Source: Armatimonadetes bacterium CG06_land_8_20_14_3_00_66_21
Lineage (GTDB): Bacteria; Armatimonadota; Abditibacteriia; CG2-30-66-41
Direction: 5' to 3'
DNA: 32,894 bases
Assembly: GCA_002779825.1 (NCBI GenBank)
Contig: PEVN01000090.1
Coordinates: 1-32,894, forward strand
The translations under genes and the position numbers were made by a program. Positions 16,117-24,284 of the stretch are shown in pieces (the first letter of the stretch is position 1; every line of letters begins with the position of its first letter). The notes beneath the pieces are model-generated. The model did not search any database. It was not told where the DNA came from and worked only from the letters and a program-made list of their open reading frames with translations.

Positions 16117-17217
16117 TCACCTTCCCAGCGCCTCCCCCAGCCGCACGAGTTGGGCGTGCGAGTCCGTGGGGATGCGCCCGGCTTCGGCGTCGTGGTCGAG
16201 GGGCACATTGATGGTGATCGCGCCACCGACGGCCTTGACGGCGCGGACGAACTGGAAGAGCTCTTTGTCGGTGTAGTGGCAGAACTGGTTGGGGATCGCC
16301 GGGTTGAAGGTGAGGTCGGAGGGCAGCAGGCAGTGCCACTGTACGCCATCGATGAACTGGGTGTCGGGCAGGTAGAACTGGGCCTCCTGTCCGCGCTTGC
16401 GGAGCTTCCGGTCGCTGTTGACCACGATGTCGCCGCCGGGCGGGAGGAAGTCGCGGCGGATCTTGCCGTCTTCCACCAAGTGGATCTCTCCCGCGTGGTA
16501 GTCCTCCAGTTTGCAGACCGGGTCGAGCGGACCGCCGCCGCAGAACTCGGCGCCGCTGAAGGCGATGGCCGCCTCCGGGTTACCGGCGCGGGCGGCGTCC
16601 ATCCATGCGCGCCACGACTCATCGGGCTGCGGCCCGCACCCGTCGAACCACCAGCCGTGGTACCGCTTCCCGAACTTGACGGCGTAAGCGCGCACGAACT
16701 CGTTGTAGCGCTCGAAGTAGCCGTCTTCGCCGAAGCGCAGCACGCGCTTGACCAACGGGTCGGCCTGGGCACCGGAGGGGAGATACAGGATGAGCTTCTT
16801 GCCGAGAGCGCCTAATCGCTGGGCGATTTCGAGCGGCACATCGCGGTTAGGCATGTTGCCGGCGGCGTCCTTGGCCAGGAGGAGGTTCGGGCTGGACAGA
16901 AAGCCGGTGCCTTGCCCAAGCGTGAGAATGAGCCAGTCGGCGCGTGTCGCCTGGAACTGCGCGACGAAGGCGTCAACGTCGAACTTGTCGACCATCCGGT
17001 TGAGGTCTGCCGTCCGCGCCTCCGGCGTGTCGCCCTTCGGCTGGAGCAGGTAGTGCACCATCACCCCGTACGTGCCCTTGGCCATCCACGCAGCCCGATT
17101 CGGCGAGCCCTCGGGCCGGGTGTCGCTGATCACGACGCCTTCGGCGCATCCAATCGCGCACACGCCGAGGGCACACGCCAGCATCAGTGCCAGTCGACTG
17201 AGTTCGGTAAAATCCAT
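16117..17217 (-). CDS. Alpha-L-fucosidase-like (GH29-fold) lipoprotein
   Basis: This 366-aa exported protein has a TIM-barrel layout close to GH29 fucosidases. The N-terminus LALMLACALGVCAIGC suggests a lipoprotein signal with C24 as the modified cysteine. Residues 41-60 (RAAWMAKGTYGVMVHYLL) match the family opening, and YHGWWFDG (186-193) places D192 where GH29 carries its nucleophile. The usual KHHDGF block is replaced by GQGTGF near 101-106, and the C-terminal beta-sandwich of GH29 is absent, so activity on fucosides is uncertain. The ATG at 17217 has GGAGG 9 nt upstream. It follows the FGE-domain gene by 75 bp and is probably co-transcribed. Confidence 0.7.
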   Translation of the reverse strand: MDFTELSRLALMLACALGVCAIGCAEGVVISDTRPEGSPNRAAWMAKGTYGVMVHYLLQPKGDTPEARTADLNRMVDKFDVDAFVAQFQATRADWLILTLGQGTGFLSSPNLLLAKDAAGNMPNRDVPLEIAQRLGALGKKLILYLPSGAQADPLVKRVLRFGEDGYFERYNEFVRAYAVKFGKRYHGWWFDGCGPQPDESWRAWMDAARAGNPEAAIAFSGAEFCGGGPLDPVCKLEDYHAGEIHLVEDGKIRRDFLPPGGDIVVNSDRKLRKRGQEAQFYLPDTQFIDGVQWHCLLPSDLTFNPAIPNQFCHYTDKELFQFVRAVKAVGGAITINVPLDHDAEAGRIPTDSHAQLVRLGEALGR

Positions 17218-17258
17218 CTTCACTATCCTCCAACGGGTTCGGTTCGGACTGATCACTC

Positions 17259-17275
17259 GTGCCGCGGTACGGCAC
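17259..17275 (-). other. Stem-loop between FGE-domain and GH29-like genes
   Basis: GTGCCG (17259-17264) and CGGCAC (17270-17275) form a perfect 6-bp stem with a 5-nt loop, 17 nt past the FGE-domain stop. There is no T-run, so this is at most a weak terminator or a processing site. Confidence 0.35.
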
Positions 17276-17292
17276 TGCGTGTTGGGGCCTGC

Positions 17293-18189
17293 CTAGCCTG
17301 CGTTTCTCACGCACCGGAACCCATACACATCGTACCCGAAGCACACATCGGTGTACGCCGGGTTCTCGCTCTCGCGGTGAGCGCTGGTGCAGTCTCCCGG
17401 CTTCGAGGAGAAGCAGCCGCCGCGGACGACCTTTGTGCTGCCTGTCTTTGGGCCGGTTGGGTCTTTGGCGGGGCTTTGCGCGTAGTAGCCGGCCGCGTAG
17501 AAGTCGTTGCACCACTCGGCGACGTTGCCGTGCATGTCGGAGCACCCCCACGCGTTGGGCAGCTTCCCGCCGACGGGGCGCGACCGGCCGCCAGCATTCT
17601 CCTTTGTCCAGGCGTAGAGCTTCAGTTTGCTTGGCTCGTCGCCAAAGCCGTACTCCGTCTTGGCGCCGGCCCGGCAGGCGTACTCCCATTCGGCCTCCGT
17701 CGGCAGCCGGTAGCCGTTCGCCCCGAAGTTGCACTCCCAGGTCTTCAGGTCGTAGCACAGCTTCAGCCCTTCCGCGCGCGACCGGGCGTTGCAGTAGCGA
17801 ACCGCATCCGACCAGCGCACCTGGTCTACCGGGTTCTTCGGCCCCTTCCAGCGCGAGGGGTTCGCCCGCATCACCTTCTGGTACTCGTCCTGCGTCACCT
17901 CGTACTTGTCGAGCTGGAACGATCCCAGCGTCACCTTGTGCGCCTTCTCGTCCTTCGCCCCCTTCGCCTCACCCATGACGAACGATCCCGCCGGAATCAG
18001 CACCCTCTCAACGCCCGACTCCGTGCGAATGGCCTTCAGCTTCTGCTCCGCCCCCAGCTGCCCAAGGGCCAGCAGCGCCACCACAACCAGTGCACACCGC
18101 CCTCCGTGACACCGGACACCCGGTCCCTGACGCGCGACACCTGACACCGGACACCCGTTCTCAGTACACCGTCTCGTGCGTTTCGTCAT
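17293..18189 (-). CDS. FGE-sulfatase (SUMF1/EgtB-type) domain protein, secreted
   Basis: The 298-aa product carries one formylglycine-generating-enzyme-like domain: VLIPAGSFVMG at 64-74, DKYEVTQDEYQKVM, GYRLPTEAEWEYACRAG, MHGNVAEWC and the C-terminal VVRGGCFSS...YGFRCVR. A hydrophobic stretch (CALVVVALLALGQLGA, 32-47) is a signal peptide. In true FGE the active site has two cysteines five residues apart near this end; here the equivalent block reads RGGCFSSKPGDCTSAHRES and appears to keep only one. It is thus more likely a glycan-associated FGE-like protein than the activator of the sulfatase at 1158-3044. The ATG at 18189 overlaps the upstream gene by 29 nt and forces translation through a repeat; an internal GTG near 18084 is an alternative start. 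Confidence 0.82.
   Translation of the reverse strand: MTKRTRRCTENGCPVSGVARQGPGVRCHGGRCALVVVALLALGQLGAEQKLKAIRTESGVERVLIPAGSFVMGEAKGAKDEKAHKVTLGSFQLDKYEVTQDEYQKVMRANPSRWKGPKNPVDQVRWSDAVRYCNARSRAEGLKLCYDLKTWECNFGANGYRLPTEAEWEYACRAGAKTEYGFGDEPSKLKLYAWTKENAGGRSRPVGGKLPNAWGCSDMHGNVAEWCNDFYAAGYYAQSPAKDPTGPKTGSTKVVRGGCFSSKPGDCTSAHRESENPAYTDVCFGYDVYGFRCVRNAG
18107..18157. repeat. 16-nt direct repeat and related GACACC units
   Basis: TGACACCGGACACCCG occurs exactly at 18107-18122 and 18142-18157, with further partial copies between them. The tract lies inside the predicted N-terminal extension of the FGE-domain gene and looks like intergenic repeat that became coding. Confidence 0.65.
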
Positions 18190-19828
18190 GGATGAGAAAC
18201 TCCCGTAGGTCGTGTCGGATTTCCTCCGCGCACTTGGCAGCGGCGGGCTTGTCGGCGCACCAATAGCCGGCGTCGCGATGGAGGACGCGCATCAGCCCGC
18301 CGACTCGGGCCGGGATGGCTTCGATCAGGCTCCAGAGCTGTAGCTCGTCGAGCAGATAGCTTGCCTCGGCGTACGTGTCGGGGCTGGCGTCGGCGACCAG
18401 TTCGTTCAGCCGGTTGAGCCCCTCGATCTCGTGCTGCAACTGGTCGGCCGGTTTCCGGTCGTGCATCTTCTCCCAGAACTCCGTCGCCAGCGGCGCGGCC
18501 CCTTCATGCACCCGGTCCAGGTAGTTGCGGACGGGCCGGTTGCCGGACTCGGCTTCGCGCCACTTGGTCACTTTCTGGTTCAGGGACTCGAGGAACGGTG
18601 GGTACTGCTCCAGTCGCTTCTTGTCGCCTTTGATGCTGTACAGAAAGTCTTTCAGCGTCTCCCGCAGCAGGTCCTGCTCGCGCGCCTGCAGGTCGGCATG
18701 GAACATCCACTTCGTCCACGCGCGCCCGTCGCAGTTCTGTAGGCCGGCGCTGTCGTCGGGGTACCGTTGCCGGCTCTGTCGCCGTTCCACGGCCGGCACG
18801 TCGGGCACGCACTTCCTGGCGAACTCCAGCGGCGTTGCCTCGTTCCCTTCCAGCGCATAGATCAACGCGTGCCCCTGGCACGACACCTTCTTGCTGAGCC
18901 GGAACTGCGCCTGGTCGCCCTGGAACCAGACGGGGTACGCGTAGAACCCGAAGTTGGGGCGCCACGTGGAGCGCCTGCTGTTCATGAAGGGGAAGCTGGT
19001 CTCCAGCTCGCCTTCCAGGAGTTGGGTCTTCCAGGTGGCCGAGAACGGGCGTTTCCAGGTGCTGGCCACGTCTTCCTCGGGGTTGGCGTTGGAGAGGTCT
19101 TCGTCATGCCAGATACCGGGCGCAGCGAACGCTTTCAGAAAAGCCGGCTGACCGTCCAGGTGGATCTCGAACGCGTGGGGCGCCTGCGCCTGGGCCGCGG
19201 CCTCGTTCCAGAGCAGTGCCACCCGCTGTTTGCCGCGCGGCCACGCGCAGGTGAACAGGGCGCTCTCGCCCTTCAGCAAGCCGACGAAGACGTTCTCCGA
19301 CGGAAGGCTGACGCGTCGAGCCGCCTTCGCCTCGGGTGTGTAGAGCAGGTCCTCCAGCGGCGCGCCGGGCACGATCCCGCGGGTCAGGTCGCCGAATGTG
19401 CGCAGCCCCGCCATGCCCGTGCCTGGGTGCACCTGGATTGCTCCGTCGGGCGCTAACAGGAATGTACCCTCAAGCTGGTCTTTGCCTGCCGCGAACGTTG
19501 CCTGCACAGACACGCCCTGCGCCTCGTCTTCGGCTGCTTTGGCGGCACAGGAGGCAATGCGCGTGGCGCCGGCGCCTCCGGCGCCAAAGGGGACGACCTT
19601 CATAGCCTGGAGCTTCTTCCCGCCCGCGCGGGTGTAGACCAGCAGGGCGCCGTCGTCCCGCGAGAAGACCGCGGGCCAAGTGCCTCCGTCGACAGTCACG
19701 CGACCGGCGGCCTCCCAGTCGTTCTGCACCGATACCTTGGCCTCGGCCGGGTGCAGGAAACTGGCGATGAGGGCCACGCCCAGTGCGCCGGTCGCTCGCG
19801 TTGTGGTGAGCCGGATCAGTGCGTTCAT
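18161..19828 (-). CDS. Secreted protein of unknown function
   Basis: I do not recognise the family. The 555-aa product has a clear signal peptide (ATGALGVALIASFLHPAEA, cleavage near residue 30). The N-terminal half (about 30-330) is beta-rich with repeated strand patterns (WPAVFSRDDGALLVYTRAGG, GTFLLAPDGAIQV). The C-terminal half (about 340-555) is helical and charged, rich in Trp, Arg and Glu (RAWTKWMFHADLQAREQDLLRETLKDFL, ASYLLDELQLWSL, ECIRHDL-like end). The ATG at 19828 has AGGAGAG about 9 nt upstream and overlaps the stop of the preceding gene as ATGA (19825-19828), a strong sign of translational coupling with the CBM9/propeller protein. A shared extracellular role is inferred. Confidence 0.75.
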   Translation of the reverse strand: MNALIRLTTTRATGALGVALIASFLHPAEAKVSVQNDWEAAGRVTVDGGTWPAVFSRDDGALLVYTRAGGKKLQAMKVVPFGAGGAGATRIASCAAKAAEDEAQGVSVQATFAAGKDQLEGTFLLAPDGAIQVHPGTGMAGLRTFGDLTRGIVPGAPLEDLLYTPEAKAARRVSLPSENVFVGLLKGESALFTCAWPRGKQRVALLWNEAAAQAQAPHAFEIHLDGQPAFLKAFAAPGIWHDEDLSNANPEEDVASTWKRPFSATWKTQLLEGELETSFPFMNSRRSTWRPNFGFYAYPVWFQGDQAQFRLSKKVSCQGHALIYALEGNEATPLEFARKCVPDVPAVERRQSRQRYPDDSAGLQNCDGRAWTKWMFHADLQAREQDLLRETLKDFLYSIKGDKKRLEQYPPFLESLNQKVTKWREAESGNRPVRNYLDRVHEGAAPLATEFWEKMHDRKPADQLQHEIEGLNRLNELVADASPDTYAEASYLLDELQLWSLIEAIPARVGGLMRVLHRDAGYWCADKPAAAKCAEEIRHDLREFLIHDETHETVY

Positions 19829-22800
19829 AGCGGCTTCTCTCCTCTCCAGTCGCCCTCCAGGTAGCACCGGTTAGCGAGCACCTGGCCCGCTCGGCGGCGG
19901 ACTTCCTCGCAGAGGTCGCGGGTAGCCGGATCGTCGGCGGCAAGCAATCCCGCCTGGTCTCGGGCGGACCTGGCAAACGCCCGGTACTCGGTCAACACGC
20001 TCTGCCGGCCGGCAAGCGCCGCGCGACTCAGGTCGCAGAAGTCGCCGTACTCCTTCCTGTCTCGCAGGCTGCCTCCGCTGCCGAAGCGGCCGCGGATCGC
20101 CTCGACGCAGGCGGATACGCGCGCCACTGGCGTGAGCGCTGCACCGGAAACCGAGTCGCGCAAAGCCTGCAGGCGTTTCCGCGTTTCCGCGAGGAAGGCG
20201 CGCGCCCCCGCCGACGGAGAAGCTGTCTTCCAGCAGAACCGATCCAGTTCCCTGGCGAACCGGGCAAACTCCTCCGTTCGCGCATCCAGTTGTGTCAGCG
20301 ACTGGACAATGTCGCCGGTGAGGTGGCCGATGGACCCTTCGACGCCCTCGCGCTTCACCAGCCGAATCCAGCCAAGCAGCATCAGCTCGGGAGCGAAGTT
20401 GAGTTGCTCCGGCCAGCCGCGGCAGTTCTCGGGCCACAGCCGCTCGCGCTGCGTGGTGAGCAGCCCGTGCAACGCTCCCGGCGGCAGCGCGCTGCGGTAG
20501 GCGCGCACTGCCTGGGCCTCCGTCAGCGCGAGGGTGGCGCCCAACCCTACCGCATCCTGCAGTACGTCCGTGAGGGTCAGGACCTCCAGTGGTGTATGCC
20601 AGCTTCTGCCATAGGCGTAGCGCACGGCCAGGTCCGGAGCGCCGGTCAGCCGCTTCACCGCCACTTGCCCGTCGCCCAACTCGGCGGTGGCCTCCTCGTC
20701 CCACATGGCGGAGTGAGCCAAGTCCGTCCCGACCAACGCCAGCCGCCACTGGGCCAGGAACGCGTCGGGCCATTCGACGGTCCAGCCGTCGGTACCCGCC
20801 TCACGCTTGGGAGTTGCCTCGTGGTGAAGGTCCCCTTCGGTGAGCGCAGCCAAGAAGACGCTGTTGCCCGCCGGCGACACGTCCAGCCCCTCGAAGGCGT
20901 CCTTCTCGCGAGTCGGGCTGAGCCACACCTGCTGCTGGTCAGCCGGCGTCACTACGGCGAGCAGTCCTGTCGCCAAGGGCGTCACCACCAAGTGCGCGGC
21001 CGGCAGGAGGCTGGCGGGCGGCGAACACAGGGCGGGGCGGAGGATCAGGTCGTCCGCCAGCCGGTCCGGCACGAGGGCAAGCTGCGCGCGAAACCGGAGA
21101 CGCAGCCTGCCGAAGGTCTCGCCGGGCCGGACTTCAATGATGGGGCTTGTCCGCGACACAATGAACGCCGCCTCCGAGCCGCCCGCGAACGACGCCTTCA
21201 CGACAACACTGTCTCCCCCGCGTTTCTCGACCGCCACGGCCGACAGCTTGCCGACCGGCTTGCCTTGGGCGTCGGTGACGGCGAGCGCCACGGGCGCGGC
21301 GGTGCCGGGGTTCGGCGGCGACCAAAGGCCAATGGCGGAAGCCGTTGTCGACAGGCACAGCACACCCCAGTCGTTCCGGACGGCGACTCCGCCCTCGACA
21401 GGGCCGGCGGCGTCCCTCGGCAGCTTGGCCCACCCTTTCTGGAGGTCGCCCAGCGTCGAAACCGAGGCGCCAGAACCGAGGCGCCACACCTGCAAGTCAC
21501 TCCCTTTCAGGTGGACGGTGGTGGAGGTCGGCGGAGTGTTCCCCTGCCAGTCAGGGCCCGGTTCCACCTCCCTGGCCACCAGCCGCACTCCCTGGGGCTC
21601 TGCCACCCGGAGGGTGTAGACATCCCACGGCCCGTCGGCGCCCTGGGGCGATTGGCAGTAGCAGAGGCTGCGACCATCGCGGGTCCACATCGGCCAGCTC
21701 TGAACGCCGCCGGCGGTGGTGAGTTGCGTCGCGGCCTTCGTTGCCACGGTCAACAGATGCAGGTGCGCGCCGTTCTGGAAAGCGACTGTCGTTCCGTCCG
21801 GCGAGGCATTAGGCGCGCTGCGAATCTCGCCTTGCGCCAGCACCTCGGGCGCCGCCTTCGCGTCGGGCGCTGCCACGACCATGCTGTCCGCGCCTTCGGC
21901 GTGCGAGACGAACAGCACCCGCCCGTCGGGCAGGTAGCTGGGCAACCTGCAGTCGCTCAAGCCCTCCGGGCTAACGCGGCGCTCCTTGCCGGTGTCGAGA
22001 ACCCGCTCGAACAGGACCCCGTCGCGCGCCAGGACGATCTTCTGGCCGTCCGGTGACCAATCGGCCTGGTAGCCGTCGCAGACGCGCTTGGGGGCGCCGC
22101 CCTCTACACTCGCGAGCCAGACCCCCCGCCTGCCCTGCTGCCGGGAGTGGAACAGGAACCGCTTGCCGTCCGGCGCCAGCCGCGGCAGCACCTCCTCGCC
22201 ATGGACGAAGGCGACGCGCTTGGCGTCGTCGCCTCGCTGCAGGTAGACTCCGCTCAGCGACTTCGCGTAGAGCAGCGCCTCGCCCGTCGTCCGCCGAGCT
22301 CCGCGCCTCCCCCGTTCCGCCCGAATGCGCTCCCGCGCGGCAGCCTGCAGCGCCGCAGAAATCTCCCCCGCAAAGGCGACCTCGGCGAACCTGCGGGGCT
22401 CGTGGAACGAAGACTCCAGCGGCATCCACGTGGCGTGTTCCACGCCGCCCGGCGTCTGGATGTTGCGGCAGACGTTGAGTCGCCACGTCTCGCCCTCTTG
22501 CGGGACGCGGCCGAGGATCTCCCAGGGCAGCAGCACTTCGGCGAACCACGCGTCCTGCCCCAGGTGCACTGCCGCTTTCCAGTCGCCCACGCTCTCCCCC
22601 TGGCCCTCGCCGGCAATGTCGTCCCACTGGACGCTCTCGGCGTTGACCAGGAAGTGGAAGTAGGCGTCGCTCCCCTGCGGCTGCAGGAACACCTCGATGC
22701 CGGTCTGTTCCCACAGCGGCGCGGAGTGACGGACCAGCGCCCCCACCGTTCCCGGCTGCGGATCCTCGCAGCGGAGACCCAGAAACAGCCCGGTGCCGGT

Positions 22801-23055
22801 GTACCCCGCTCTGAAGTCCGTTCGTTTGGAGGCGGGTGTCTCCGCGCCCAGCACCAAGAAGTCGTCACTGCTCGGCTGCGCGTCTCGCCAAGCGTCCTCG
22901 CCGTCGAGGCGCCCGTCCACGACTGGGTCCTGGGGCAAGCGAATGAGGGTGTAGGTGCGGGGCGTTGGCGCCGCCCCCGCGCGCCCGCCCGCCAACGGCA
23001 CGGCCAAAGTCGCGAGGAACAAGGGCAGAGCGGGCCGCCGGAATCTGCTGCTCAT
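19825..23055 (-). CDS. Secreted CBM9-like / TolB-type beta-propeller protein
   Basis: This 1076-aa exported protein has at least three parts. After a signal peptide (1-28), residues about 35-230 form a CBM9-like beta-sandwich: DPVVDGRLDGEDAWRDA, GLFLGLRCEDP, EVFLQP, FLVNAESVQWDD, WFAEVLLPWEIL and WRLNVCRN. This is the domain type that binds carbohydrate ends in xylanases. A basic, helical linker (236-256) leads to PD40/TolB-type propeller blades at about 280-490 (PRLAPDGKRFLFHSR, ADWSPDGQKIVLARDG, NASPDGTTVAFQNG, PMWTRDGRSLCYCQS). Residues 500-1076 are unassigned, beta-rich then helical. The ATG at 23055 has GGGAGG upstream and places the signal peptide first. It ends with an ATGA overlap into the next gene. 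Confidence 0.82.
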   Translation of the reverse strand: MSSRFRRPALPLFLATLAVPLAGGRAGAAPTPRTYTLIRLPQDPVVDGRLDGEDAWRDAQPSSDDFLVLGAETPASKRTDFRAGYTGTGLFLGLRCEDPQPGTVGALVRHSAPLWEQTGIEVFLQPQGSDAYFHFLVNAESVQWDDIAGEGQGESVGDWKAAVHLGQDAWFAEVLLPWEILGRVPQEGETWRLNVCRNIQTPGGVEHATWMPLESSFHEPRRFAEVAFAGEISAALQAAARERIRAERGRRGARRTTGEALLYAKSLSGVYLQRGDDAKRVAFVHGEEVLPRLAPDGKRFLFHSRQQGRRGVWLASVEGGAPKRVCDGYQADWSPDGQKIVLARDGVLFERVLDTGKERRVSPEGLSDCRLPSYLPDGRVLFVSHAEGADSMVVAAPDAKAAPEVLAQGEIRSAPNASPDGTTVAFQNGAHLHLLTVATKAATQLTTAGGVQSWPMWTRDGRSLCYCQSPQGADGPWDVYTLRVAEPQGVRLVAREVEPGPDWQGNTPPTSTTVHLKGSDLQVWRLGSGASVSTLGDLQKGWAKLPRDAAGPVEGGVAVRNDWGVLCLSTTASAIGLWSPPNPGTAAPVALAVTDAQGKPVGKLSAVAVEKRGGDSVVVKASFAGGSEAAFIVSRTSPIIEVRPGETFGRLRLRFRAQLALVPDRLADDLILRPALCSPPASLLPAAHLVVTPLATGLLAVVTPADQQQVWLSPTREKDAFEGLDVSPAGNSVFLAALTEGDLHHEATPKREAGTDGWTVEWPDAFLAQWRLALVGTDLAHSAMWDEEATAELGDGQVAVKRLTGAPDLAVRYAYGRSWHTPLEVLTLTDVLQDAVGLGATLALTEAQAVRAYRSALPPGALHGLLTTQRERLWPENCRGWPEQLNFAPELMLLGWIRLVKREGVEGSIGHLTGDIVQSLTQLDARTEEFARFARELDRFCWKTASPSAGARAFLAETRKRLQALRDSVSGAALTPVARVSACVEAIRGRFGSGGSLRDRKEYGDFCDLSRAALAGRQSVLTEYRAFARSARDQAGLLAADDPATRDLCEEVRRRAGQVLANRCYLEGDWRGEKPL

Positions 23056-23138
23056 GGTGTCCGGTGCCTCCCAAGGGTGGCGTGTCTCATGCATGCCTGA
23101 GGGTGCGTCGCGGTCGGCGCTCAGTCGTCGGCTGCCAG

Positions 23139-24284
23139 CTACTTGTGGTCCGCCCTCCATTCTCGGAACGCCGCCGCCTTGCTCAGTTCGGCTGCCATCC
23201 GCGCATACCCCGCGCTCAACGGATGGCTCGCGTCGGCATACTCCTCCGTGGGCAACTCGGGAACCACGTAGTGGCTCACGCCGGTCTCTTCAAGGCGTTT
23301 CGCCAGGGCGCTCTTCAGGATACCATAGCGCTTCCGGCTCCCCGGTGTCAACAAGTGCGTATTGAACGGACCGACGAGCGCAAACACCTTGTTGTGCCTC
23401 GCCTGCAGAAGTGCGACGGTCTGCCGAAACGACGCCCACTGGAACGAGCTGTCGAGGCGCACCCACCGGAGGTCCTGTTCCGGGGTGCCGCTCTCCGTCC
23501 AGGGCACAGGTGCGCTGCGCGGGGCGTCGTCGGGCGCGGGCATCTTCGTCTTCAAGAGCGGCAGCGGGTCGGCGTAGGGGTTCTCCAGCGTCCAGTTGTC
23601 CAGGTCCATGTTGGTGAAGTCGACGGCCCGCACGTGCTTCATCAGGCTGACGAAAGGGAGGCAGCGCGCGGCAACGATGCCCACCCGCTCAGAGAAGGAC
23701 GGTCGGTAGCAGGCCAACCTCGGCCAGAACTGCGGCACCAGCGCGGGATGGTTGAAGCGGAACTCCTCCTTCGCCCGCAGGTCGTGCTTGGCCGAACTCA
23801 TCCACAGCACGTTGACGTGCAGAACGACGCCCTTGTTCTGAATTGGCTTGCCATAGTAGCGCAGCAGACCTGACATCGCAGCCGGGTGCAGGCCATCGAC
23901 ACCGAGGTTGGCGAAGGCGCTCGTTCCCTGGGCCAGGTTGAGGTAGTGCGTGAGGGTCTGCCCGGGAGTACCGTACTGCCCCCAAACTACCGAGTCGCCG
24001 ACAACGAGCACCGGGCACTTGGCGGAGGCTGCCGCGCTCCACCGCTCAAAGCTCCAGTAGTCGTCACTCAGCTCGTACGGGAGACGGTAGTCCGCCGGCC
24101 GCCGCCAGCGTTCCAGCCGCGCCCACAGCAGCGGGCACAGATAGAGCACCGCGGCGAAGCCGGCGACGACGGCCAGCCAGCCGCGCCCGGACAGGAGGAC
24201 GGCGTTGGAGTTCGGCACCCGTTCCGTCGGGGCGGGCGGCTCCCCAACCGCGTACTCAGAATTGGAAGTAAATGAACTGTTCAT
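23139..24284 (-). CDS. SGNH-fold acetyltransferase-like protein (AlgJ/DltD-like MBOAT partner)
   Basis: This 381-aa protein has a single N-terminal membrane anchor (about 35-56, GWLAVVAGFAAVLYLCPLLW), leaving an external domain. The SGNH signature is present: VVGDSVVWGQYG with the nucleophile-type S98 in GDS, and D351-A-S-H354 near the C-terminus, which completes a Ser-His-Asp triad in this family. Such proteins receive acyl groups from an MBOAT partner and transfer them to polysaccharide (AlgJ/AlgX in alginate). The MBOAT gene lies directly upstream and overlaps by 29 nt. I use the ATG at 24284; a TTG at 24305 is also open, and neither has a strong ribosome-binding site, so translation probably relies on coupling. 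Confidence 0.8.
   Translation of the reverse strand: MNSSFTSNSEYAVGEPPAPTERVPNSNAVLLSGRGWLAVVAGFAAVLYLCPLLWARLERWRRPADYRLPYELSDDYWSFERWSAAASAKCPVLVVGDSVVWGQYGTPGQTLTHYLNLAQGTSAFANLGVDGLHPAAMSGLLRYYGKPIQNKGVVLHVNVLWMSSAKHDLRAKEEFRFNHPALVPQFWPRLACYRPSFSERVGIVAARCLPFVSLMKHVRAVDFTNMDLDNWTLENPYADPLPLLKTKMPAPDDAPRSAPVPWTESGTPEQDLRWVRLDSSFQWASFRQTVALLQARHNKVFALVGPFNTHLLTPGSRKRYGILKSALAKRLEETGVSHYVVPELPTEEYADASHPLSAGYARMAAELSKAAAFREWRADHK

Noticed and set aside
15990..16772. N-terminal extension of the guanylate-kinase-like protein
   Set aside because: It is antisense-frame shadow of the GH29-like gene, low in complexity, and the P-loop begins right after the ATG at 15989 with a strong AAGGAG site.
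5418..18157. CRISPR array suggested by repeated short motifs in gaps
   Set aside because: Units are 7-16 nt, tandem and degenerate, without unique spacers of constant length and without cas genes.
20290..22056. 588-codon plus-strand frame opposite the CBM9/propeller gene
   Set aside because: Arg/Gln/Gly-rich antisense shadow with no ribosome-binding site or recognisable domain.
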